NCBI GenBank assembly: GCA_007922225.1
Contig: ML679966.1
Coordinates: 59,168,148 to 59,232,147 of the forward strand
Direction: 5' to 3'
DNA: 64,000 bases
Source: Emydura subglobosa
Taxonomy: Eukaryota; Chordata; Testudines; Chelidae
Shown here: positions 25,028-35,899 of the stretch, in pieces
Layout of the letters: every line of letters begins with the position of its first letter
Position numbering within the stretch: the first letter of the stretch is position 1
Notes under the pieces: model-generated
What the model was told of the DNA's origin: nothing
What the model saw: the letters and a program-made list of their open reading frames with translations, nothing else
Databases searched by the model: none
Program-made: the position numbers and the translations under genes

Positions 25028-27824
25028 CTGTGAGCCAAAATGAAATGAATGCCATATAGGAGGAAAGGAAAAGATTAACATTATCAGACATGCTATAGTA
25101 CATACCACTATGAAGATATTATTACAATTATTTAATATGTGTTCTTGTTCCTCTAAGTTGTCTGTATGTTTAAATGTTCTGTAAGCCATGCAACAATTGA
25201 ACATAATGCATTTAGCTTTATTTACAGTATTGTCATGCAATTTCCTTTTAGAACTGTCTTTATAGAATTTCATCTACATTTTCACAATAACCAACTTCCA
25301 GAGATGGTATTTTCCATCTCATTTTTTACTATCATGAACACCAGCTTTCTAACTACACAATCAATTCAGCTTATGTGTAATAAAATATTGGTAATCTTTC
25401 AGCAAACATTTAAATCATGTGGTGACTAAGGAGCATGTATAAAATAAAATGCAAGAAGCTTGTTTATTCTAAAGCTATGCAGTTTATTTTCTGGAGGAAG
25501 TTATTTATTTTTATTACGAATCTTAATTTATTTAACACACAAATCAAAACAAACCCAAAATCAGGACTAATTTATATTATGTAAGACTAATCCAATATAC
25601 TTGACCATTCTCTATTTGCATTCCATATGAGTTTTTTTTTTTTAAGTGTTAATTTATTCATACCAACTTCTAAATTTTAGATAGCTAAAGGCCTGATCTG
25701 GAGAGTTGCTGACTCATGGGAACTGTGAATGTTCAGAACCCTCAGGATTTATGTTAAAATAAGGTGCTTTTAGTTGCTATCAGTTTCAGACAATACACTT
25801 CTGCACCATTTTAAAGACTTTTAGATTTTCAAACAAGCGAAGTGGTTTGGGAGGGCCAAAAGGCAGGAGAGTGAGGAAGAGATAACTCACACAGATGTGA
25901 CTGGAAAATACATATTTTTAAGTACAGAAAATATAAATAATATAAATGTGATAAGAATGGAAACAATGAAGATTACCAAGCACTATAAAAATAAAGTCTT
26001 CAATTTTCATAATTCCAATTTGAATTTGCTGTGTTTAATATTTTCCCTAAAAAGTATCTCAAGTAATTAAATAATTAGTTTAAATTATACTTCGATTTTA
26101 AAAAAAAAAACATTTGTCACTAATTATTTCAGGTTTTACAGTCTACCTGGCATTCTCATAATGCATTTCCCATTACACTTGTAAAATCATTATGAACTTA
26201 AACAAAATGACAGATAATAGTCTTTTGCTCTTAGTATTAGATTTAAATCTACAAAAACCAATATGTATTCTTAAAAAGTAATTTATACAACAGGTGTGGC
26301 CCTCATATATAGCAAGACATTGTCAAGTCTAGTGACCATTTTTCTCCAATAGCAGATTAACACCACACTAGAGTTGTTGATTAGATGTATTATTTTCTAT
26401 CCCAATAAAATCCATCAAAAATTCCTTCCTGCACTTATAGCACTTACCGACCCAAACATGCATGCCATATAAAGGCAGTTTGTAATAAACCAGTAAAATC
26501 TCTCATCTTAAAACTCCAAAAGGGTTATATGAAGGAGCCAAATGAAATGACTCAATTAAGAAATTCATACTAAATTTGGAGAAAATCAAAATTGCTCAGA
26601 AAATTAAACCATTAAAAGAAGTCTGTTGGATAAACAAAATACATAAAGTGTTGATGCAAGATGTATTTATTCAACTCATGAGGAAAAACCTCTAACAGTG
26701 GATGTAATCAGACATCTACACATTTACAGTCATGCACATCGATTACAAAATAGGGAATTGGCAATACATAAAGGAATAAGGGTGGGTAGGGAGAAAATGA
26801 GGGGAAAATAGACTACTTTAGATCCAGACAGCATTTTTAAAATAATAAAGCCCTGATTCTTCAAACATGGGTGTGGTTGAATTACTTTACACTCAATGTG
26901 ACCATTCACAAGCAAAGTTTTTTTATGAGAGTACTAGTATGCTTTTGCAGGTTCAGGGCTGTAAAAAACAACCAAGTATTGGATTTAAAGGTCACTTACT
27001 TTTCTGAGTATTTTGAACGCTGTTGACATTAACACCAAAACTAATTATACTGGTCCTAGACCCTTCCTCAACAAAAAAATAACCCAACAGATTATTTTGT
27101 AAAACATATTTAAATTATTTTCTCATATTTTATGGAGGAAGCCTATAACTTTCAATCTGTAAAATTATGCAAAAACTATTTCGCAGAACACTGACAATGC
27201 TTTGTCTGATAAAGGATAGATTGCAGTAGTTAACTCTGGACCAAAAATATAAATGTTCAGACTAAAACTTAAGATCTCGTACTAGTCAGCAATAGAAGTT
27301 AGTTTAATATTCCGAGGTCTAGGTCTTGCATAGAGAAATGACAGGCCAAAATGATGGATTATTTCTACCACACTGCAATACAGATCTTTTCAGAAAACAA
27401 CTGCTATACATAAAAATGAATGTTTTACTGATTAGCCACGGAACACTGTACACCAAAATATTTCTATTATTTTTTCAATTATTAAAAGGAAATTTGAATC
27501 ACACGTATTTGTTGACTGATTTGTTATCAAAGTTCCCAAAAAATTACTGGAATAGCAAACAAAGGTATGTGCTATCCTCTTGCCAGCATTGTTTAACAAC
27601 AATGAATGTGCAACAAACTAAGTAGTCAACTCTCAAAGTGAGCTATGATGCAAAATCACATGGATGCACGTGCACATTTTTGGCCAAATTGAGAGATACC
27701 CTAAGGAGAAACTCCCACACAGAATTGCACCTGCTTAGGCCAGCAGTTAATTAAGCCTTTCAGGTAATTATTTTTGTAAACTGTTTTCCTCGTCTTGTTC
27801 TTAAAACAAATGTAGGTAACTTAC
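25028..27824. other. RAPGEF2: RAPGEF2 intron between 168-nt exon and microexon
   Basis: A 2.8-kb intron on the minus strand with donor gtaagt at the 27824 side and acceptor ctcacag at the 25028 side. No mobile element of note is recognisable inside. A poly-A run lies near 26099-26110. Confidence 0.7.
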
Positions 27825-27992
27825 CGTATGATAACCTCTAGGTAAAGGTGGCTTTCCCACAGGATAAGGATCCACAGTATCAATAATGGTTTGTCTTTCT
27901 CCTTTCTGGTTGATTTTCCTAAATCTCCTTCGGGATTGTCTATGGGAAGCTTGACGCTGGAAATACTCTTCATTTTCATCCATATAATCCAC
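27825..27992 (-). CDS. RAPGEF2: RAPGEF2 coding exon (linker with Arg-rich segment)
   Basis: This 168-nt internal exon encodes 56 residues beginning VDYMDENEEYFQRQ and ending PLPRGYHT, with a basic RQSRRRFRKINQKGERQ segment in the middle. It matches the RAPGEF2 linker between the first and second cyclic-nucleotide-binding-like regions. The minus-strand acceptor is ttttattatag|GTG and the donor is CATACG|gtaagt, both good consensus sites. The exon starts and ends in phase 0. The first codon is GTG read as valine, not a start. The motif DENEEYFQRQ distinguishes it from RAPGEF6, which differs at this point. No stop or frameshift is present, so it appears functional. A valine (PYPVGK) stands where I recall methionine in mammals. 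Confidence 0.95.
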
Positions 27993-29253
27993 CTATAATA
28001 AAACAAAGGCAATGAAGGGCATTTCCCTACAAATGAAAGTTACTGCATATTCTGCAATAAAAGAGAAGCCTATCTTTTCCTCTGCCCTGAGCCATGTGGA
28101 AGCATTTATCTTAGACAATCCTTAAGTATAAGTGCCACTGCTACTGAACAAGCCCACTTGAGTTTGAGATTTAGTTTATGAAAGGGCACTTCAAATGCCA
28201 CTTCAGAAAATGTGGTTGGTTATGAATTTCCTGAATTTTCAGCAATGAAAAGAATGAAGTCAGTCCCCAAAAATCAAATGTCCGCAGGGATGAGAAAGAA
28301 CAAATAGTACTATGAAAAGAGTTATTGAGTAGACACTTCCACATTATATCACTGCCTTACTCTATTTTTTAAAAGTTAACATCCTTTTCCTCAATTTGTA
28401 TTCTTACACACAGTGATGTATTTGTCCGATGCAATACACTGACAAATGAAGTTCTCCTGCGGGAAGGAATTTGTAGCTTTCCTACAGATTTCAATGGGTC
28501 ACCCTTGGGACATTCCACTCCCATCCTGCCGTTCTTCAGTAAGTAACACTGTTCTTATTACTTTTTTAAAATATTTTGAGAACTTTAAAGAGGAATTTTC
28601 ACATTAGAGAAAATTGAAAAAGATTGACTTTATATAAAAAGCAATTTACATTGTAATAATAGCAAAGGAAAAGAACCCAGAACATTTCTAGCAGATGAGT
28701 GTCTGAATAAGGAATTTCCTGCTCATATCCTCTCACTGTTCTGGAGACTGCAGCAAAGTCACAGCCCTGTTACTACATGATAAAATATTGCTATGAAAAT
28801 TAGGTTACAATTCAGAATTCTGACTTTCATGCAAGATCAGAAAGTTGTAGTAATTTGGCTTCTTGTAGAGCTCTCCCCTGTGCCCATCTTACTACTAAAA
28901 ACACCATTATGTCACACTAGAATTACACCACATCTACAAGGAAGCAGACGGTAAGCAAAGAAAATTATCCAGTATTGTCCTTATGTGTGGATTAAATCCA
29001 TTCGTATTCCTTAGTCTGTATCCCAAGGCCAAAGAAGATTATTTCCCAAGAGAAACAAGACGTAAGAGTGGTTAACACTACATTATGACAAGCCACCACC
29101 ATGCAGATGATTTTTCCTTTGTCAAGTTTCTTTTCACCATCCATACAAAGGAAACACCATTACATTTTGCTGACATGACAAGAAATTTTAATAAGAACTA
29201 ATCCTACCCTACCCAGGAGTAGGAAGTACAATTATGCTAAATATTACTATTAA
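27993..29253. other. RAPGEF2 intron, no further gene seen
   Basis: Part of the 3.3-kb intron between the 76-nt and 168-nt exons. No recognised features. Confidence 0.6.
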
Positions 29254-29475
29254 GAGTACCTCTACACCACAATTAGACACCCATGACTGGCCCATGCCAA
29301 TGACTTAGGCTCACTAGGCTCAGACTAAGGGCCCTCCTACCTCGCAGGGTCCTAGAGCCCAGTCCCCAGCCCAAGCCCGAATCTCTACAACATAATTAAA
29401 ACATCCCCTTAACCCAAGCCTGAGTCAGCAGGCATGAGCCAGCCACAGGTTTTTAACTGCAGTGTAGACATACCC
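29254..29475. mobile_element. Foldback MITE
   Basis: The left end reads cctctacaccacaattagac and the right end taactgcagtgtagacatac; these are imperfect inverted repeats. Inner arms pair as well: the central ctcgcagggtcctagagccc is flanked by mirrored gccca/gggcc-rich stretches. This is a non-coding palindromic DNA element sharing its GTGTAGACATACCC end with copies at 4420 and 47780. Confidence 0.65.
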
Positions 29476-30344
29476 ATAGACACTTATGGTATGCAACAAA
29501 TGTGATGACCTGGTAGGTGCGCCACACGTCCTCTGAATCTTGAGTTCTTTCCACTCAAAGTGCAGTCAGTCCTTTGAAAGGCTGGGCCAAAGCACACTCT
29601 AATGGTTTACCTCAGAGACTCTAAAACTCTTCTTATTCATAACCTACTTTGGATGGATTGCCAACACCCACCACAGGCCCCTCATCCCATGTCTCAGCAC
29701 AGCTGCAGCTTTCTTCCCGTCCCTTTTCCCTATCACCCCGTTAGGTCCCTTTTCTTATTTTCTGTCCTCTCCCTCCTACTTCATGTCCCTCCTTTTCCTC
29801 CCACCCATCAAAAATCTGTGTATCCAGGGCATCCATTGGCTGAAGATGAGTTTCATAGCAGCAGGAGTTGGAGATAGCAAGCTGCTTCCAGAACCTACAA
29901 AGTATTATAGGAGCAGGGAGACAAAGTGAGTGGATTCACAACTTGGAAGGAGCTGCCAGCCACTTTTCCCACAGCAGCAGAGCTATGGGGTGTGGTTTTT
30001 GGGTTTTTTTTGACCGGCGGGGGCGAGGGGGAGAGACACTGCATTTCTCACTTGTACTTCCCTCTATGCTGTAAAGTCATTACACCAGAATGTATCAGAG
30101 TTTTATTAGCAGGATGGGGAAAGAGGACAGAGGAGGAGAAAGACGACAACCAGTATCTGAGGTGACAGATTGACAAGGCAAACTGCTATTACACAGCCAA
30201 CGTTTAGAGTGAAAGTAGCAAAGAATTTTAAAAACTTGTGAAGATTAATGGATATAAATTTTAAATGAGTTAAAAAGTTACACTTTGCATGAAAGCTACT
30301 CAGATACTTCTAGAAGTCAGGACATTTGGATCTGCATCACTGCT
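29476..30344. other. RAPGEF2 intron, no gene seen
   Basis: Intron with a C/T-rich stretch (29700-29830) and a G-rich patch (30001-30030). Short overlapping frames here are not supported as coding. Confidence 0.5.
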
Positions 30345-30462
30345 GATTTTTAACAGCAGGTTAGACAATCGCCTGTCAGGGATGGTCTAGATAATATTTA
30401 GTCCTGCAGGGACTAGACTAGAAGACCTCTTGAGGTTCCTTCCAGTCCTATGATATTCTGCA
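30345..30462 (+). repeat. CR1 LINE 3' end fragment
   Basis: The sequence agcaggttagacaatcgcct, gtcagggatggtctagataa and ccttccagtcctatgatatt is the last part of CR1 ORF2 and its short 3' UTR (compare 54037-54154). It is 5'-truncated, as usual for CR1. Confidence 0.85.
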
Positions 30463-31331
30463 GCTATGAATAACTCGTGTCTTCTACAACACTGCCTAAT
30501 TCAGTAATCCTGAATTCTAAAACAGCTCCAGTAAATAGAGATGGCATTATTTTCAGCAATTGAATATGATGTTCCCTGCATTTGGACAAAAGGGTATATG
30601 GCTGCATGGTGATTATGCCTGTGTTATGGTCTGAATACCACGTCCTCCAGAAAGAAGGCAAAAGCATTTAATCTCTCCTGTCGTGGCACTAGATCTGGCT
30701 GGATGATGTGCCCTATGACACTGCTGAATTTGAGAACCCTTTGGGAAAAAATGCTGTTCTATGCTGGACCACAGCATAAATGACAAATATGCCTTTATAA
30801 TGGTAATGTTGACAAAATTTTAACTATAATGGTAATATCCCTAAACTACATTCTCAAGCCTTACATGTCTGGAATAAAACAATTTAATCATCAACTGTTA
30901 ATCATTCTTAAACTCAGTTTATCAATTTTAAGCAAAGATGTTTAATAATCATGTTATAAATACACGAGGATAATCATAGTTGCCACCTCTACTTCAAACT
31001 GTTCCACTGATTGCCTATCTTTACAGTCATACTTAAACAAGGTTTGCATTAATCTTTATTAAAAAGTTTATTTCATTCATTTAGTTAAATGGCATTTCCA
31101 ACTTCTGTGCTATGTATTATGATTTCAAATTAGGGCATTAATTTTTTTTTTAAAATTACACACTAAATTAAGTACTACCTTAAACTGGAGTATAATATAG
31201 ACAATTCAAAGGAATTTCAAATGTTAGTGAACACTGAAGTGTTTTTGTCTATGCTTAATGACAATTTGAAAATTTAATTTGATATGAAAAAATATTGTTT
31301 GAAAGAAACTGAATAGCAATATTCTTCTTAC

Positions 31332-31407
31332 CACAATCATTTCAGATGGTTCTAAAACAATGCATTCACAGCCACGCCTGAAGCTTCCTGCAGAACGCTT
31401 GCCAAAA
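31332..31407 (-). CDS. RAPGEF2: RAPGEF2 coding exon (end of N-terminal cNMP-binding-like domain)
   Basis: This 76-nt internal exon of the Rap guanine-nucleotide exchange factor RAPGEF2 encodes FGKRSAGSFRRGC followed by ECIVLEPSEMIV. I recognise the peptide as the end of the N-terminal degenerate cyclic-nucleotide-binding-like region of the long isoform. On the minus strand the acceptor is a strong pyrimidine tract ending ttcttcctcag, and the donor is GTG|gtaaga. The exon begins with one base completing a split serine codon and ends on a codon boundary, so it joins in frame to the next exon at 27992. The protein (PDZ-GEF1/CNrasGEF) activates Rap1/Rap2 at membranes and junctions. The paralogue RAPGEF6 has a similar peptide (CDCLVLEPSEMIV), but the downstream exon fits RAPGEF2. 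The exon upstream of this one was not found between here and 64000. Confidence 0.93.
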
Positions 31408-31609
31408 CTGAGGAAGAAAAACACAATCAGAACAAAATCAAAACTGTAATACAATTCAGGAAAGCATTTAAAAACTCTCCTCAGATATGTAAAATTATAT
31501 GAAAAATATACACGTGCCCAGAGAAAAATTTTCATGCAGATTTTCTCCCTTCAATTAACTGATAAAAAGAATGCCAATACCAATATACTTTTGATTTGTA
31601 GAATTTAGT

Positions 31610-31685
31610 AAGATGTGTTTGTACAGCACCTAATGCAATGAGGGCTCTCAGGTGCTATGATAACAACAGTAATAGTAATTATTGT
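31610..31685 (+). repeat. SINE tail fragment
   Basis: The stretch gatgtgtttgtacagcacct followed by aatgcaatgagggctctcag matches the tail of the CORE-SINE at 16376-16660. Only the 3' part is present. It lies about 200 bp upstream (in sense) of the 76-nt RAPGEF2 exon. Confidence 0.5.
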
Positions 31686-31841
31686 AACTGTTAAACAGTT
31701 ACATTGAGACATATGCAAATAACCTATTAAGCTCTCTGTATGGCTTATTTTGAAATTTATTACACACTATAATATGCAGTCAACAGCCAACTCTGAAATG
31801 GATAACTGTTCTATGGGTATTACAGTATGTACTGCTTAAAC

Positions 31842-32126
31842 CAGTAGTCCCCAAACTTTTTACGTTGTGCCCTCCCTTTCCCCCCGTCCATGCCTTCCCT
31901 CTCCCTGCAGGAGCAGGGCTGGGACCGGGTCCAGGTCCAGAAGCAGAACTGTGTCCAGGCCGCAGCTGGGCCCGGAGGCAGAGGCTGGGGTCAGGAGCAG
32001 AGCTAGGGGCTGAGGCTGCGGCAGAGCTGGGGTCAGAGCGGCACTCCATCCTCACCCTCTATGGGGTCTGGCCCAGGCCCACCACACACCCCTAGGGGGG
32101 CCTGCCCCACAGTTTGGGGACCTCCG
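31842..32126. mobile_element. hAT non-autonomous element with 8-bp target duplication
   Basis: The 5' end is cagtagtccccaaacttttt and the 3' end is acagtttggggacctccg, which are inverted repeats of each other (cagtagtccccaaact versus cggaggtccccaaact). The flanks gcttaaac (31834-31841) and ccttaaat (32127-32134) match at 6 of 8 positions, fitting an aged 8-bp hAT target-site duplication. The interior is GC-rich with no transposase. It sits about 430 bp from a RAPGEF2 exon. Confidence 0.75.
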
Positions 32127-34258
32127 CCTTAAATTATATGTATATAAAAAGCTGCCTGCATCATTCATGCACAAAAATTACACTAACATCAAAGGCTTTT
32201 CAACACCTATATCTCCTTTATAGTTAAATATAATGTGCTACATTTTAAGAATCTTCTTATAGCTGAATGGATGGGTTAGAAAGTTATTCAGCTCTTTACC
32301 ACATATCCTGCCTTAAAATAATGTCGTTTATTTTCCATTGCTTTCTACAGGATAAAACAGAGTATGACTGTAATGAGAAACAGTTTAAATACTTGCCCAT
32401 TTAAAGGAATGGGAGCATATAGATTAAACCTCAAAATCAAACCTACAAGACTTTAAAGCTGAAAGTGGTGTCCAAAGTGTCACCATAGACTTACACATTG
32501 TTAAATATATATAAAGTTTTCTCAAATACACTGAAATATGAAAATAACTGCAAATGGTTATACTTCTGATAGCAATAATATATTCTGCTAGAATTACAAA
32601 TGTAATATAAAAAGATAATACATGGTATTCAGTGTAACACAAGACAATGTAAATGTAAAATCCTAGGCCTCACACTGTTAGGATGGAAAGCTGGCTTGAA
32701 CTAACTGGAGACTACTGGCTGGAGATTGCCTTTGTATAGGGGAATTCCTGGATAGCTTAAAGATGATATATATAGCCAACTTGAAGCCACCCCAATAGGA
32801 GATATTCGGAGATAGGAGGAGTGATTGGAGCACCCTCAGGTCCTGAAACCCTAAACCAGTGCAAGAGCTGCTGGGAGCCTTTACAAGCTGGTGTAACACA
32901 GATCCAGTCTGTACCAAAAGCAGAATTGCCCTTTACCCTTTCTGCTGCCTGACACCAGGTTTAAGGGTTGGGATATGGAAAGATCAGGACATCTACTCCA
33001 CCTCCTACATTCCTGTACTGGGCATAGACTGTTGAGACTCTAGGATCTGGTCCTTGATATTCAAATCAAATATTCTGCTGATGACATCCAACTTCCTTGA
33101 ACTAAAAGTAATCCAGCCACAAAGTTTTCCAGCTATATTGAATCCTTTTGCAGAACTTGCACTTCGACATCATGTTTGCTAGTGGTCTCATGTTAAAAAT
33201 GCATAGTATATATAGTAACTACACAATTAACTATCCAAACTGACAAATATACTGTAAGTGACTAAATACTACAATGATGAGTGTCAAAGAAATACTTATA
33301 AAACAGTTATCACTGAGGACACATTTTTTTTTAGTGGGAGGGGTTTGCAATGTTAATGCGCTGCCCAAAGAAATAAAGATGGCTTTTTTCAAAAGCTTGA
33401 AAAAAATTGTACTTCTCTCAAACCAATTTTACCCAACAAACCTCAACATTTTCAATAAATATTCACCTATGTCAAAAGAGCATAAAAATTTGAGTGGAAA
33501 AACAGGGGTTAAAGACTTTTGGGGGAAAAAATGTCAAAATTGAGTTTAATGTCCCAAGCTTAAAAACAGTATCACTAATGTAACTCCAGGCTGAGAATGC
33601 AACTATCTATCTATTACAGTATGGTGCTGCTATGCATCATTTACTGTTTTATTTAAAAATCCAAAAGCATGTGTATGCCAAGGAACTGCTTTCTTGAATT
33701 TTCTCAATTTCATAATGAGGCCAACTAGGAACTTAGTATGTTATTCTTAATGGTATTTCTAGGGAATCTACTACTACCCCTCCTACCCTGCAGGGTGATT
33801 AGTAAAGAATGAAACATTTCACTTGCTGCCCAAACGGTGATTCATGCACAATAGCTTTTCAATAGCATGCAAAGAAGGCAGTCAAATACTGAAAAGCAAT
33901 ACCAGCTGTGCTCCTGCACCATGACAATGTACATATTTAATGGTACATGAGATTTTTACAATAGGCTAAGATTTTCCACAATACTGAGCCTTTCTAAAAG
34001 ATTCAATAATAAAAAAAATCTAAAAATCTGCTCAATGAGATGCACGCAATTCCGGAAGCAAAGATAAGCATTCTTCTATTACCTAATACTAAAAGAATGT
34101 GTGCTGCCTTACTCACCATATTCTTGAATTTTATTCAAAATTGTAGCTACCTTTAAAAATAGAAGGGAAAATTAAACCACTACTTACTTCATTAGTTCTT
34201 TGAAAAGTGACTTTAGAAACCAGACTATTTGAGTTTAGTCGTCATCCACATCAATAAC
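32127..34258. other. RAPGEF2 intron, no gene seen
   Basis: Intron upstream of the 76-nt exon. Around 32660-33050 a less AT-rich block could be an old repeat, but I cannot classify it. The frame at 33274-33543 (plus) is not supported. Confidence 0.5.
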
Positions 34259-34834
34259 TAGGGACCTACCAATTTCATGGCCCTGAAAAATGTGTCATGG
34301 ACCGTGAAATTGGCCATTCCCTGTGAAATCTAATATCCCCTGTGCTGCTGGGAGTGCCCCAACCCGGCTAGGACTAGCAGCTAGTCCCCAGCTGGGGCGC
34401 TCCCAGAAGCACGTGGGACATCAGAAGCCTCCTCCGGCTGCAGGAACCACCGAGGCTGGGCAGCAGCCGTGATGGGTCCTGCAGCAGGAAGAGGTACCAG
34501 AGGTGGGTCCAATCACCCCCGTGTTGCTGGGAGTGCCTCAACTGGGGGCCCCTAGATGCTACTCCCGGCCAAACTAGGGCGCTCCTAGCAGCACAACAGA
34601 GATCAGACTCACCTCCCAGCTCTGAAGGTAGCACAGAAGTAAGGGTGGCAATCCTGCCTCCCCCCACAACAGGTTTGTGATTCCCCTCCAGTAACACCAT
34701 TTTTGGTCGGGACCCCCCCGTTACAAGACCGTGAAATTTTAGATGAAAACATCTGAAATCATGAAATTGACTAATTTTCAAATCCTGTGGCCACAAAATT
34801 GTCTATTATGGACTGTGAATTTTGTAGAGCCCTA
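34259..34834. mobile_element. hAT non-autonomous element with 8-bp target duplication
   Basis: The ends are tagggacctaccaatttcat and, read in complement from the right, tagggctctacaaaattcac, giving about 20-bp imperfect terminal inverted repeats. The flanks tcaataac (34251-34258) and ccaataac (34835-34842) match at 7 of 8 positions. Subterminal tracts such as ggaccgtgaaattgg and gaccgtgaaattttag repeat the TIR-proximal motif. The 576-bp interior has no transposase; the 140-codon minus frame at 34374-34796 is a by-product of its GC-rich middle. Confidence 0.8.
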
Positions 34835-34842
34835 CCAATAAC

Positions 34843-35744
34843 CAAAACAGCTACATAAAAAAAATCTCAGGAAAAAAAATTCACCTAATAAACTGACTGT
34901 AAACAAGACAGACATTGTGATGATGAGAATGCAACTTTGTATCCAAACTGAAAAAACAATCAAGGTAAGATTGTGTTTCCCTATTATACTCCAAAAATAA
35001 TGTTATTTCTAACATAGTACAGTTTTTATTCCCAGTCAGAAATCTGTTCCTGTCTCTAGGTTTTTTTAATATAACCTTGAAGTAACATTTTTTAACAAAG
35101 CTGAAAGTGAATCAAATATTTTCCTTTCTATTCCACTCTTCCCTTCCTCTTCTGAAGTGGGATTTTTTTGGGGGGAGGGCGGGGAGGAGGGGCTGTCTCT
35201 TATGGAGAGGAGCTTTCAGTTTTCAACCATTGAATTTGGCTTGGTATCACCCTCTTACGTAATTTTCAAATTTTAGGAATGCAAACACAGGAAGATGACA
35301 CATTCCAAAACTCATTGCTTCCTTACTACATGCCTGAATCACCAGGGCTTTAACTCACAGCGCAAGGGAGCAAACAAACAGTTAATGCATTAAGGCAGAA
35401 AGCATCTACTGAATCATACTTGTGAAAAAGTTCCCAATTTCTAAAAGGCACAATATCTTACTAACGATATCCCATCCTATTAGGAACTGACCATCAGCAT
35501 GTTTGCCAAAGTTTCACTGTCGTACTTGCACTGTCATTAATATGTATACAGTTAAAAACACAATCACACAGCAACATCAGCAGTTCTGTATAACTCACAT
35601 TCCTATATGCAAGAGAGAACATCTGTGAGAATAGACCACCTTAATATCTTAATATACCACTACAATATATTTCATCCAAAGACCTCAAAGTACTACTTAA
35701 GCGGAAACACGCTTCACAGTCTCCATGAAATACTGTATGCAAGA
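34843..35744. other. Intron, no gene seen
   Basis: AT-rich sequence with a G-rich patch at about 35170-35190. Confidence 0.5.
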
Positions 35745-35852
35745 GATGGGTAAAAAGCAGCAAAAGGAGATTAAGTGACTTGACTATACCACTGATTTGC
35801 TGTGACACTGACAAGAATAGAACTCAGATCTCCTCACTTCCATCCCCTGAAC
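35745..35852 (-). repeat. MIR-like SINE fragment
   Basis: The plus strand reads attaagtgacttgactatac, gacactgacaagaatagaac and tcagatctcctcacttccat, the complement of a MIR/CORE-SINE. It is followed directly by ccagtggtctccaac (35851-35865), which resembles a hAT terminus and may be a later insertion or deletion scar. Confidence 0.6.
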
Positions 35853-35899
35853 CAGTGGTCTCCAACAAGGGGTGGTGCACAGAAAAGTGATTGGTGGAA

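Noticed and set aside
27825..31407. RAPGEF6 rather than RAPGEF2
   Set aside because: The DENEEYFQRQASH and DTVDPYP segments and the MKPLAIPANHG alternative start fit RAPGEF2; RAPGEF6 differs at these positions as I recall it.
34374..34796. 140-codon minus-strand frame
   Set aside because: It falls inside a non-autonomous hAT element, has no transposase motifs and reflects the GC-rich interior.
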